From assembly GCA_039586575.1 (NCBI GenBank), contig JBDHKD010000010.1, forward strand, positions 1 through 64,000: a stretch of DNA of 64,000 nt, written 5' to 3'. A program made the translations under genes and the position numbers. The DNA is from G020344215 sp039586575. GTDB lineage: Bacteria > Gemmatimonadota > Gemmatimonadetes > Palauibacterales > KS3-K002. The notes below the pieces were generated by a model. It did no database searches. It was not told the DNA's origin and saw nothing but the letters and a program-made list of their open reading frames with translations. Shown one piece after another: positions 34,874 through 43,492 of this stretch (positions within the stretch are counted from its first letter, which is position 1; each line of letters opens with the position of its first letter).

Positions 34874-35371
34874 CTAGGGTCGGCAGCTCACATTCGATTC
34901 GTGGAAGTTGGCCGTCAGGTCGCCATTGGCATTCCAGTTCAACAACACGTGAAAATCAAACATGTAGTCTGTTGCGTCGCCCTGGCCGATGGCCCGAACT
35001 CGCCTCATCGTGTGCTCCGAGTAGTGTCCGTCGCTCGTCGGATCACCGTTCGTTCGGACGAGGCTGTTCATGTTCCAGCGGTACTGGGCTCCGCTCGTGC
35101 GGCTTACGCCTTCGGCCTTGCCGTTGATGTGCCACGCGAAGTTCTTGTTACCGGAGGCGGATTCCTGGTCGACGAGCTTGATCTTGACCCACCCGTCGAG
35201 TTGCACAACCTCACCACACGCTCTCAAGGTTGCACTGTAGGGGTTCGTCACGTCGTACGCTACGGCACTGCCACCGCCGTTTCCGCGCCCTTGGGCTGCC
35301 GCTTCCTGCGCCGGGGCCAGCAAAGCGAACCCCACCATGGCGCCGAGCAGGAAGACTGTCGATTTCCTCAT
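34874..35371 (-). CDS. secreted protein of unknown function
   Basis: 165 residues with a clear Sec signal (MRKSTVFLLGAMVGFALLA to AAAQ) and a very strong ribosome site (AGGAGGAGCTAGGAG). The mature part has a Gly-rich start, two cysteines (one in LRACGEVVQ and one at the C-terminus, VSCRP), and Trp/Asn-rich stretches (WHINGK, RWNMNSL, LLNWNANGDLTANFHESN) suggesting a small beta-sheet domain. I do not recognise a family. The 379 bases upstream (35372-35750) show no other gene. Confidence 0.7.
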   Translation of the reverse strand: MRKSTVFLLGAMVGFALLAPAQEAAAQGRGNGGGSAVAYDVTNPYSATLRACGEVVQLDGWVKIKLVDQESASGNKNFAWHINGKAEGVSRTSGAQYRWNMNSLVRTNGDPTSDGHYSEHTMRRVRAIGQGDATDYMFDFHVLLNWNANGDLTANFHESNVSCRP

Positions 35372-35750
35372 CTCCTAGCTCCTCCTAATAAGGGTTTGTC
35401 GGCGGGTACAAGGCCCCGGTGCGCCATGTGCGGACGACTCACGTCCGTTGTTCGCCACCAGGCCGGCCTCTTGTGTCCTCTAGCGGGAAGCGGGAATCGC
35501 AGCGCCTGGGGGGACGAGGCGGCCCGATCGGCCACCTGCGGGGCACCGCGCGTACGAGTCTGTGCAAGAATCGGGCACGTCCCGAGTCCGGCCCCGTCGT
35601 CGGGCACCGCTCTCGATCCGTGTCCCCTAACTCGATCTATCTTAATCGGTTAGGCGTGAGATCCGGTCGAGCGGCCCGCCGGCCGCCCGCCAGCCAGGCT
35701 CGGTCGATTCCGGGAGAACGGTGCGAGAATCGGTAATATTGACCGATGCG

Positions 35751-36671
35751 CTAGGGCGGTCCTGCGTTCCAGGCATCGAGCACCGCCCGGAAAAGCCGGA
35801 TGTGCTGCGGTGTGGTGCCGCAACAGCCACCGACCATCCCGACGCCGGCGGCGAGCAGGTCGTGGACCTGGGCGGCCATGACTCCCGGCGCCTGCTCGTA
35901 GATCACCTGTAAGTTCTCCAGAACCGGCTGGCCAGCGTTGGGCTGCGCCACAGTAGGCAGGTCGCAGACGCTTCGGTAACGTTGGATCGCCTGAGCGGCC
36001 CGCGCGGCGTCGACGCCCGACCCACAATTGACCCCGAGGGCGTCGGCCCCGGCATCCGCCATGAACCGCGCAGCCTTTTCGGGGTCCACGCCCATCATGG
36101 TGCGGAGGTCCCTACCATCATGGGTGACGGCAAAGGCCACGGAACCGATCACATAGGACGCACCCGCCTTGCGGGCGGCGCTTATCGCGATTCCGAGCTC
36201 CTCGAGGCTCGATTGAGTCTCGATGATGATCGCATCGACGCCGGCGTCGACGAGGGCCGACGCCTGCTCGGCCAGCGCCTCGCGAGCCGCGCTCTCCGAG
36301 ATGTCTCCGTAGGGCTCGATCAGCCCGCCCAGCGGGCCGATGTCGCCCAGCACGAAGCCGGGGCGGTCCGCGAAGGCGTCCCGGGCGATGCGAACGGCGG
36401 CTCGCGCGATCTCCACCACGTCATCGGCATGGCCGTGCCGACCCAACATGATGCGGCTTCCGCCGAGGGTGTTCGTGATCAGGCAGTCGGATCCGGCGTC
36501 CACGTAGGCGCGCTGGATGGCCAGCACGCGCTCGGGATGCTCGATGTTCCAGGCCTCACCACAGGCGCCTGGCTCCAGTCCCACCCGCTGCAGCTCAGTG
36601 CCCATGGCGCCGTCCGCGAGCAAGACGCTCCGCTCTAAGGCATCAGGCAGTTGCTGTGACATGGTTCTCAT
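35751..36671 (-). CDS. homocysteine S-methyltransferase (MetH-HMT/BHMT type)
   Basis: 306 residues: a stand-alone homocysteine-methyltransferase barrel. The three zinc-binding cysteines are in GVNCGSG and GGCCGTTP. The substrate loop LLADGAMGTELQ is typical. In this cluster it probably takes the methyl group from the corrinoid protein encoded at 38892-39539 and forms methionine; no MtrH- or MtaA-type tetrahydrofolate/CoM transferase is visible. The start overlaps the upstream gene by about 29 bases. Confidence 0.85.
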   Translation of the reverse strand: MRTMSQQLPDALERSVLLADGAMGTELQRVGLEPGACGEAWNIEHPERVLAIQRAYVDAGSDCLITNTLGGSRIMLGRHGHADDVVEIARAAVRIARDAFADRPGFVLGDIGPLGGLIEPYGDISESAAREALAEQASALVDAGVDAIIIETQSSLEELGIAISAARKAGASYVIGSVAFAVTHDGRDLRTMMGVDPEKAARFMADAGADALGVNCGSGVDAARAAQAIQRYRSVCDLPTVAQPNAGQPVLENLQVIYEQAPGVMAAQVHDLLAAGVGMVGGCCGTTPQHIRLFRAVLDAWNAGPP

Positions 36672-37257
36672 GTGTCAGCCCGAACGCGGCGAGCGTCGAG
36701 AGCCGTGGCCGTAAAGCGCCGGACTCGAGCACCTCGATCGGGCCGGGGTAATCGGTGAGCAGCGAGAGGAGCCGCGTTTGATCGTCGAGCGGCCAGCCGC
36801 GGTAGCCGGGACTATGATAGGGCAGGACGCGCGTCCCGTGTGGCCCCATCTCCTGGCACAGCCTGACGGCCTCACGCGCCCGGAGCTCTTCGACAAGTGC
36901 CACGCCATAGGCGTTGAGCGCCATCGCCTCATCGGGCCGGTCGTCCCGCCACAGCCTGCCGATCTCGGCAACGATCGCGTGCCCAGCGCTCAGCGCGACA
37001 ACGTGCAGGGCGTGAGCCCGCGCCGCCCGCAAGCGAGCGGCCAGCCCGCCCCCGGTCAGAGCTATGCCGCCGGCGAGGTGGACGACGCTACCGTCGATGT
37101 GGTCGATCCCTACCTGCCGTCGACTCACCGAGGGCTTCGCGTTCTCGATGCACCAGGAGCGCACGGCATCGTGCAGCCAGGCCCAGCGACCGCACCGCAT
37201 CGTGCCGGGCGGTGCGCCCAGGTGATGCTCGACCCGCTCTAGCGAGAGCTCGATCAT
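36643..37257 (-). CDS. MetH-activation-domain-like protein
   Basis: 204 residues. The pattern LTGGGLAARLRAARAHALHV, an Ala-rich helix with AMALNAYGVALVEELRAREA, and LPYHSPGYRGWPLDDQTRLL matches the vitamin-B12-dependent methionine-synthase activation domain, where the Tyr/Pro-Gly motif lies at the SAM site. In MetH this domain donates a methyl group during reductive reactivation of cob(II)alamin. As a free protein next to a RACo-type activator it probably supports corrinoid reactivation. The start overlaps the RACo stop (ATGA). Confidence 0.7.
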   Translation of the reverse strand: MIELSLERVEHHLGAPPGTMRCGRWAWLHDAVRSWCIENAKPSVSRRQVGIDHIDGSVVHLAGGIALTGGGLAARLRAARAHALHVVALSAGHAIVAEIGRLWRDDRPDEAMALNAYGVALVEELRAREAVRLCQEMGPHGTRVLPYHSPGYRGWPLDDQTRLLSLLTDYPGPIEVLESGALRPRLSTLAAFGLTHENHVTATA

Positions 37258-38888
37258 GACTCCACCACTCCAGGGCCGATCGGTTTGAACAAGCAGCCTT
37301 GGGCGAAGGCGTCGAAGAAACGCTCGTCCGTCTCGAGCTCGATGTGCTTGATCTGCGTGACGAACGACTCGAGCTGGCGCCGCAGCGCTACCGAGCGCAG
37401 CGCTAGAGTAGCTCCCTCGATAGCGCCGTTGCCGATCGGTTCGATGCGCTCGCGCGGCAGATCCGGGACGAGCCCGATACTCACCGCCGCCTCCCGGTCG
37501 AGGTGATTGGCGAACCCGCCGGCCAGGTACAGACGGTCGATCTCACCGTGCTCGGCGCCGTAATAGCTCATCAGGAGTTTCCAGCCGGCGGCCAGCGCGC
37601 CTTTGGCCTGTGCCAGACGGCTTATGTCCTCGGCGGTGACGTAAATGTCAGCAGCGCGGTCGAGCACGAAACGCTTGGCCTCGATCCGGCCAAGCTCGCT
37701 CATCCGTCCGATCCTGAGCAGCTCGCTCAGCGTGTCCACCAGGCCCGACCCGCAGATCGCCTCCGGAGCTCCATCGCCGATCACCCGGCAGGTTGGCACG
37801 CCGGCCCCGTCCAGCTGCACCGCCTCTATGGCGCCCGGGAAAGCGGGGCTCCCGCAGCTCATGCCGCCGCCCTCGAAAGCCGGGCCGGCCGGACACGATG
37901 CCGCCAGCATCCGCCGGCGATTGCCGAGCAAGAGCTCGGTGTTCGTGCCGATGTCCAGAACGGCGACCAGCCGATCCTCGTGTGGCGCGTCGACCGCCAG
38001 CAGGCAGGCGGCGGCATCGGCACCGACGTGGCCGCCGACCAGCGGCAGCCCGTAGGCCCGTGCCGCGCCGTGGGTGAGGAGACCGAGCGAGCGCGCCGGG
38101 GCGGAGAGAGCGGTCGAGGTCCGACGCCCGGCCGCCAGTTCGTGCTCGCTGACCGAGCGGTAGGGGCTCTGACCGAGCGAGCCGACATCGAGTCCGAAAA
38201 ACAGGTCCCGCATCGTCGGGTTGCCGACCACGGCCACCTCGTAGATCGAGTCCGGGTCGCAAGGCAATACCCCGATTGCCTGGTTGATGTATGCCGTCAG
38301 GGTGGTGCGGAGCCGTCCATCGACATCGGTCGCCGCGTATGCAACTCGGGCCATGACGTCCGATCCGGCGAAACGTTGCGGGTTCTCGAACGATTGGGCG
38401 GCCCGGACGATCCCGCTCTCCAGGTCGACCAGGCGCAGGACGACCGTCGTGGTGCCGAGGTCCAGCGCCAGCCCGTGCAGCTGGCCTGCAGCCCTGGCGA
38501 TCGGCTCGCCGTCCAGCAGAACCTCGTCTCCCCGCCGGGTTACCGCTGGATCGAACGAAGCTTCCGATTCTCTGAACTCCAATTCCGCGCCGGAGTCCAG
38601 AATGCGCAGCGCCTGGCGCCGCAGCCGGCGTACACTCACCGTACCGCCTGCGCCGGCGATGCGAGCGCGACAGGCCAGACGGAAGTCGCCGCGCAGGTGT
38701 CGCTCGTGCTCGGTCGGAGGAGAGAGCAGGTGAGCGCCCGCGATAACCTCCACCAAGCACTCGCGGCACCGCCCCTCCTTGCGGCAAGAGTTGGTGACCG
38801 AGAGTCCGACCCGCTCAGCGCACTCGAAGAGCGAGGCGCCGGGCTCGACCTCGCACCCCTGCTTATCCACCAGAACGCGCATGGTCAC
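37254..38888 (-). CDS. RACo-like corrinoid reductive activator (2Fe-2S plus DUF4445 ATPase)
   Basis: 544 residues. The N-terminal ferredoxin domain has cysteines in SCRKEGRCRECLV and RLACRAR (C-x5-C-x2-C-xn-C, plant-type 2Fe-2S). The rest is an ASKHA ATPase of the DUF4445/RACo type: LALDLGTTTVVLRLVDLE, AVLDIGTNTELLLGNR, AICGSGLVDTLSELLR and LYLAGGFANHLD. Such enzymes use ATP to reduce inactive Co(II) corrinoid of methyltransferases to Co(I). It lies 3 bases after the corrinoid-protein gene. Confidence 0.9.
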   Translation of the reverse strand: MTMRVLVDKQGCEVEPGASLFECAERVGLSVTNSCRKEGRCRECLVEVIAGAHLLSPPTEHERHLRGDFRLACRARIAGAGGTVSVRRLRRQALRILDSGAELEFRESEASFDPAVTRRGDEVLLDGEPIARAAGQLHGLALDLGTTTVVLRLVDLESGIVRAAQSFENPQRFAGSDVMARVAYAATDVDGRLRTTLTAYINQAIGVLPCDPDSIYEVAVVGNPTMRDLFFGLDVGSLGQSPYRSVSEHELAAGRRTSTALSAPARSLGLLTHGAARAYGLPLVGGHVGADAAACLLAVDAPHEDRLVAVLDIGTNTELLLGNRRRMLAASCPAGPAFEGGGMSCGSPAFPGAIEAVQLDGAGVPTCRVIGDGAPEAICGSGLVDTLSELLRIGRMSELGRIEAKRFVLDRAADIYVTAEDISRLAQAKGALAAGWKLLMSYYGAEHGEIDRLYLAGGFANHLDREAAVSIGLVPDLPRERIEPIGNGAIEGATLALRSVALRRQLESFVTQIKHIELETDERFFDAFAQGCLFKPIGPGVVES

Positions 38889-38891
38889 ACT

Positions 38892-39539
38892 TCAGTCCTG
38901 CACCGCATTGCCACGAAGCTTGAGGAACAAGTCGACCGCACTTGGGGCGTCGGGAGCGTAGCCATGGGCGCCGATCTGTCGTGCGAAACTCTCGCTCAGC
39001 GGCGCGCCACCTACGCACAGCTTTACGTGTTCGAGTCCCGCGGCAGCGAACCCATCGATCACCGTCTTCATGTAGGGCATCGTCGTCGTTAGCAGAGCGC
39101 TCATGCCGACGATGTGGGCGTCGTGCTCGCGTGCCGCCTCGACGAACCGATCGACCGACTGGTCGACACCCAGGTCGATCACGCGGAACCCGGAGCCCTC
39201 GGCCATCATCCCGACCAGGTTCTTGCCGATGTCGTGCAAGTCGCCTTTCACCGTACCTATGACGAGCGTCCCCGCCGACCGACCGGCCGGCGACGTGCCG
39301 AGTCGCGGCTCCAGGACTTTCATCGCGGTCTTCATGGCCCGCGCCGCGACCAGAACCTGCGGCACGAATATGCGGTTGTGCTTGAAGTCGTAGCCGACCA
39401 TACGCATGCCGGCGATCAGGCCGTGCCGAAGGATCTCGTCGGCCGAAAGCCCTTCCGCCAGCGCCTTCTCGACCATCGCCGTGAGCGCGTCTGACTTGCC
39501 CTCGTACAATAGCCGGTTCATCTGCGGGAAATCGATCAT
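38892..39539 (-). CDS. corrinoid (B12-binding) methyl carrier protein, MtbC/MttC type
   Basis: 215 residues from ATG 39539. N-terminal four-helix cap (AMVEKALAEGLSADEIL), then a B12-binding Rossmann domain with the cobalt-ligand motif GDLHDIGKNL, GVDQSVDRFVEAA and GGAPLSESFA. It carries the methyl group between the substrate methyltransferase and the acceptor enzyme. It is the first gene of the minus-strand set 39539-35751 and is divergent from the UroD-type methyltransferase gene 86 bases away. Confidence 0.92.
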   Translation of the reverse strand: MIDFPQMNRLLYEGKSDALTAMVEKALAEGLSADEILRHGLIAGMRMVGYDFKHNRIFVPQVLVAARAMKTAMKVLEPRLGTSPAGRSAGTLVIGTVKGDLHDIGKNLVGMMAEGSGFRVIDLGVDQSVDRFVEAAREHDAHIVGMSALLTTTMPYMKTVIDGFAAAGLEHVKLCVGGAPLSESFARQIGAHGYAPDAPSAVDLFLKLRGNAVQD

Positions 39540-39625
39540 CAAGGCCTCGGCTGCGATTCTGGCGCCGGGTGCTGAGTGTCGGTTATATGTAGGCGTGACT
39601 CGCGGCAGCGGCAATTGGAGGTGTG

Positions 39626-40807
39626 ATGAACGGTCGGCAACGTGTCGGAATCGCGATGGGTCTCGGCGTGCCCGATCGGGTGCCGGTTTTCTGTCAGCTG
39701 GCGATCGGACATTACTTTCTCAACGCCCAGGGTTCCCCCTTCGATGTCTGGTACCGCTCCGCGGCGTTCGCCGACGCGTTGGTCGAGTTGCAGCAGCGCT
39801 ACCGGTTCGACGGGATCCTCGTCAACCTGCCGGGCCGCGATCCGCAGTTCGAGGAGCAGCTCGCCGACATCGAGGAAGGGCTGGCTGAGACGACGATTCG
39901 CTGGAAGAATGGCTCGGTCACGCGCCTTCCGCATGATGACAATCCCCATTACTTCCTGCCCGATGGCTCGCGCTACTTCCCCGCGTTCGAAGAGATTGAG
40001 CCCGAGGGTCTTTGGTACGTGGAGCCCTGGGACCTGACCGAGGTCAACTATCCCTTCACCTGGGGCTTCGAACCCGAGCCACGGCCGTTCGACGATTTCT
40101 TTCCACCCTATCACCTGGATAGCATCGCCGAAGTGAAACGCCGTGTCGGCGGCAAGGTGTCGTTGCACTCGGAAGTGTTCAGCCCGTTTTCGCAGTTCCT
40201 CGAGCTCCTGAGCTACGAGAACGCGTTGATGGCGATCCTCGATGATCCGGGGAAGACCCACGCCTGCCTGGATCGACTGACCGCGGGCGCCATCGACCTT
40301 GCCGGCCGGCAAGCGGCGACGGGTGTCGACGCGATCCTGATCTCTTCAGCGTTCGCCGGTGCGGGCCTCATTTCGCGCGCGCACTACTCCGAATTCGTGT
40401 TGCCCTACGAGCGGAGGTTGATCTCCGAAGTCCGGGCGCGTCACGAAGACGTGAAGATGTACACGCACACCTGCGGCGCGATCGGCGACCGCCTGGACCT
40501 CATCTTAGATACTGGCACCGACGGGATCGACACACTCGACCCGCCTCCGCTGGGTACCATCGAACTGGAAGACGCGGTTCGGGAACTGCAGGGGAAGGTG
40601 TTCATCAAGGGCAACATCGATGCGGTAAACACGCTGCTCTACGGCGACGAAGAGAAGATTCGCGCCGCGGTACTACATCGATTGGATGTCGCCAAACAGG
40701 GCGGCGGTTACATCCTCAGTACGGCTTGCTCGGTGCCGCCGGCTGTGGATCCGGGGCGGCTCGAGTATCTGAGCCAGCTCGTCATCGAGTACGGGTGTTA
40801 CCCGTAG
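39626..40807 (+). CDS. UroD-family corrinoid methyltransferase
   Basis: 393 residues from ATG 39626 with GGAGGTG upstream. The uroporphyrinogen-decarboxylase-like barrel shows PVFCQLAIGHYF, DAILISSAFAGAGLI, the Zn-site MYTHTCGAIGDRLDL and YILSTACSVPPAVDPGRLEY. This group includes methyltransferases for methoxylated aromatics, chloromethane and methylthiols (MtaA/CmuA/veratrol type) rather than haem synthesis. It is divergent from the corrinoid protein and is probably its substrate-specific donor enzyme. The methyl donor is unknown. Confidence 0.85.
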   Translation: MNGRQRVGIAMGLGVPDRVPVFCQLAIGHYFLNAQGSPFDVWYRSAAFADALVELQQRYRFDGILVNLPGRDPQFEEQLADIEEGLAETTIRWKNGSVTRLPHDDNPHYFLPDGSRYFPAFEEIEPEGLWYVEPWDLTEVNYPFTWGFEPEPRPFDDFFPPYHLDSIAEVKRRVGGKVSLHSEVFSPFSQFLELLSYENALMAILDDPGKTHACLDRLTAGAIDLAGRQAATGVDAILISSAFAGAGLISRAHYSEFVLPYERRLISEVRARHEDVKMYTHTCGAIGDRLDLILDTGTDGIDTLDPPPLGTIELEDAVRELQGKVFIKGNIDAVNTLLYGDEEKIRAAVLHRLDVAKQGGGYILSTACSVPPAVDPGRLEYLSQLVIEYGCYP

Positions 40808-40813
40808 CTCATC

Positions 40814-42586
40814 TTAAGCCACTACCCGGCCCCAACCCACGCGCCGGACCAGGAGAATCACGCCGACGGCGCAGGCGGCGGCGCCCGCCAGCAGGAGGGT
40901 CGCCCGGGCATAGTCTCCGAATATCAACAGTCCGACCGTGGGGAGAGTCAGGTATACGATCCCTGCGGCGAGCAGCGCGGCGGCCAGCAGCAACCCGAGG
41001 TGGCGGTCGGGCTCGACGTCGGGAGCCCGGCGCGCCTGCGGGCGCCAGCCCGGTCCTCCCGGGCGGACCTTGCGGTAGAAACCCTCGAGCACCTCTTGGT
41101 CCTCGGGCGGCGTGAGATAGGTCGCCGCCAGCCACGATACGATCGTCAGCGCCGCGACGATCGCCAGCCTGTACTCGTTGCTTTCCACGAACCGACTCAC
41201 AACGACGAAGCAGACCAGCGAAGCGACCATCGCAACGATCTCCGACCAGGCGTTGAGCCGCCACCAGAACCAGCGCAGCATGAACACCGCGCCGGTGCCG
41301 GCGCCTAGCGCAGCGAGGAACTTCCAGGCTTCGTCGACCGACGTATCGCGCATCAACCAGGCGGCGAGGCTGCCGACCAGCAGGATCAAAACAGAGGCGA
41401 GTCGCGACGCGAGGGTCAGGTGGCGCTGGTCGGCCGCCGGGCGCACGAATCGCTGGTAGAAGTCATTGACCAAATAGGAGGCGCCCCAGTTCATCTGGGT
41501 GCTGATCGTCGACATGAAGGCAGCGAAGAATGCGACTAGGAGGAGGCCGCGCAGGCCGACGGGTGCCAGGTCGCGCATCACCATGGGAAAGCCAGCGCCC
41601 GGGTCAGCGGCCTCCCGCAACTCGGGGTACATGGCGAGTGCTGCGAACGCGACCAGCAACCAGGGCCAGGGTCGGACACAGTAGTGAGCGATCTGGAACC
41701 AGAGGGTGGCGAGCAACGAATGTCTTTCGTCTTTGGCAGAGGCCATCCGCTGCACCACATAGCCACCGCCGCCCGGCTCGGCGCCCGGGTACCAGGAGGC
41801 CCACCACTGCACGAAGAGCATGATGAAGAAGATGCTCACCGGCATCCACGGGTCGGTCCCGCCGAAGTCGGGCAGATAGCGGAACGCCTGCTCGCCGGCC
41901 CCGAAGTTCTGCGTGACCTGGAGCTTCAGCGCATCGACGCCGCCGAGATGGCCGACGGCCAGCACGGCCAGTGCTATCGAGCCGGCCATGGCGATGATGA
42001 ACTGAAAGAGGTCGGTGACGACGACACCCCACAACCCGGAGAGCGTACCGTAGACACCGACTACGGCCAGCAGCACGACGATCATCACCCACTCGTTGCC
42101 CTGCTCAGCCGCCGTGCCGGCGAACACCGTGTATTGCAAAACAGTAACCATCGCACCGGTTACCCAACCGATGATGATGGAATTGACCAGCAGCGCGATG
42201 TAGATGGCTCGGAAGCCACGCAGGAAGGCGGCGGGCTTACCACCGTAGCGGAGCTCGACGAGTTCGACGTCCGTCAGCACCCCCGCCCGCCGCCAGAGCC
42301 TCGCGTAAAGAAAAACCGTAATCATGCCGCCCAGTGCGAACGCCCACCAGAACCAGTTGCCCGCCAGCCCATGCCTCACCACCAGCCCGGTCACGGCCAG
42401 GGGCGTGTCGGCGGCGAACGTGGTCGCCACCATCGAGGTGCCCGCCAGCCACCAGGGCAGGGAGCGGCCGGAGACGAAATACTCGGTGAGGCTCCGGCCC
42501 GCCCGCCCCCTGAACAGGACCCCGATCGCCAGCGCGAACAGCAGGTAGCCGACGATGACGGCCCAATCCAGACCGCTCAGCTCCAT
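40814..42586 (-). CDS. sodium:solute symporter (SSS family)
   Basis: 590 residues, roughly 13-15 membrane helices. SSS landmarks include LTEYFVSGRSLPWWLAGTSM (helix 1-2 region), GVYGTLSGLWGVVVTDLFQF and FFAAFMSTISTQMNWGASYL. An extra hydrophilic loop (EDQEVLEGFYRKVRPGGPGW) precedes the last two helices. It imports an organic solute with Na+. It ends 6 bases from the convergent UroD-type methyltransferase, so it may bring in that enzyme's methylated substrate, though the orientation argues against a shared transcript. Confidence 0.88.
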   Translation of the reverse strand: MELSGLDWAVIVGYLLFALAIGVLFRGRAGRSLTEYFVSGRSLPWWLAGTSMVATTFAADTPLAVTGLVVRHGLAGNWFWWAFALGGMITVFLYARLWRRAGVLTDVELVELRYGGKPAAFLRGFRAIYIALLVNSIIIGWVTGAMVTVLQYTVFAGTAAEQGNEWVMIVVLLAVVGVYGTLSGLWGVVVTDLFQFIIAMAGSIALAVLAVGHLGGVDALKLQVTQNFGAGEQAFRYLPDFGGTDPWMPVSIFFIMLFVQWWASWYPGAEPGGGGYVVQRMASAKDERHSLLATLWFQIAHYCVRPWPWLLVAFAALAMYPELREAADPGAGFPMVMRDLAPVGLRGLLLVAFFAAFMSTISTQMNWGASYLVNDFYQRFVRPAADQRHLTLASRLASVLILLVGSLAAWLMRDTSVDEAWKFLAALGAGTGAVFMLRWFWWRLNAWSEIVAMVASLVCFVVVSRFVESNEYRLAIVAALTIVSWLAATYLTPPEDQEVLEGFYRKVRPGGPGWRPQARRAPDVEPDRHLGLLLAAALLAAGIVYLTLPTVGLLIFGDYARATLLLAGAAACAVGVILLVRRVGWGRVVA

Positions 42587-42800
42587 TCCGCCTCTCTCTC
42601 CGGGTTGGATGTCAGATCAGGGCAGCGCGGGGCGACAATATAGCTTGACACCTGAAGAATATCAGCCAGCAGCGCATCGGCGCCGGCCCCTTTTCTGACG
42701 GGCAGGTAGCATGTATAGTCAGGCCACACAGCTAAATGCACAGGCTGGGCAGCAGGCCGCGTGATTGCAGGCCGGCCTCCAGAGAACAAGTGAGGACGAA

Positions 42801-43472
42801 GTGGCGAAGAAGTACGTGTCCAACAAAGACGAGTCGGTGCGGATCTTCCGAAGCGGCATCTTGGAGCTGTTCACCTACGTGCACCCGACCGTGCCGCACG
42901 TGATATTCATCCCCGTCATTTGCTTGACGCTCTACTTGAGCTACACCTCCGGACTGTCAGCCGGCCGGATTGCGCTTCTGTTCGCCGGCGGCCTGTTTCT
43001 CTGGACCCTGGTCGAATACTTGGTCCACCGTTTCGTGTTCCATTCGACCACGGAGTTGGAGGATGAGGTGCGCGATACCGTGAGCCGGCTCGCCCCGGGC
43101 GAGGCAGCGCTGGCGAAGCTGACCGGCTTTCGCCAGAAGCACTATTTCCTCGCGCACGGTGTACATCATGATTTCCCCAACGATACCAAGCGGCTGGTGA
43201 TGCCACCGTCGTTGAGCATTCCGCTCGGCGTGGTATTCTATGCCGGCTTCTGGCTGCTGGTCGGCCGCGGAGATGGGTCGGCGTTCTTCGCCGGGTTCAC
43301 GCTAGGATATCTGGTCTACGACACCATCCACTACGCTGTGCACCACTTCTCGCCACGCGGCCCCATCATGCTGTACCTGAAGAAGAAGCATTTCCGCCAT
43401 CACTACCAGGACTCCACGCGGGACTTCGGGGTTAGCAGCCCCATCTGGGATTGGGTACTGCGGAGCGTGTGA
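42801..43472 (+). CDS. fatty acid (2-)hydroxylase / sterol desaturase family membrane protein
   Basis: 223 residues from GTG 42801 (GAGGACGAA upstream). Four membrane helices and the di-iron histidine clusters HRFVFH, HGVHHDFP, HYAVHH and KHFRHHYQD, in the spacing of fatty acid 2-hydroxylases. It likely hydroxylates membrane lipid acyl chains with O2. The stop lies about 20 bases before the cytochrome b gene, so they may be co-transcribed. Confidence 0.88.
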   Translation: MAKKYVSNKDESVRIFRSGILELFTYVHPTVPHVIFIPVICLTLYLSYTSGLSAGRIALLFAGGLFLWTLVEYLVHRFVFHSTTELEDEVRDTVSRLAPGEAALAKLTGFRQKHYFLAHGVHHDFPNDTKRLVMPPSLSIPLGVVFYAGFWLLVGRGDGSAFFAGFTLGYLVYDTIHYAVHHFSPRGPIMLYLKKKHFRHHYQDSTRDFGVSSPIWDWVLRSV

Positions 43473-43492
43473 CTGGCGCGAGAGAGAAAAGT

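Noticed and set aside
35372..35750. Small RNA or regulator in the gap before the homocysteine methyltransferase
   Set aside because: Only a weak CCTAAC/GTTAGG inverted repeat (35626-35654) with a 17-base loop; no supporting structure or frame.
37503..39092. Long plus-strand open frame (529 codons) opposite the RACo-like gene
   Set aside because: High-GC antisense shadow; RACo motifs on the minus strand are clear and this frame has no recognisable domain.
39540..39625. Cobalamin or SAM riboswitch between the divergent corrinoid genes
   Set aside because: Only 86 bases and no B12-box or SAM-box pattern seen.
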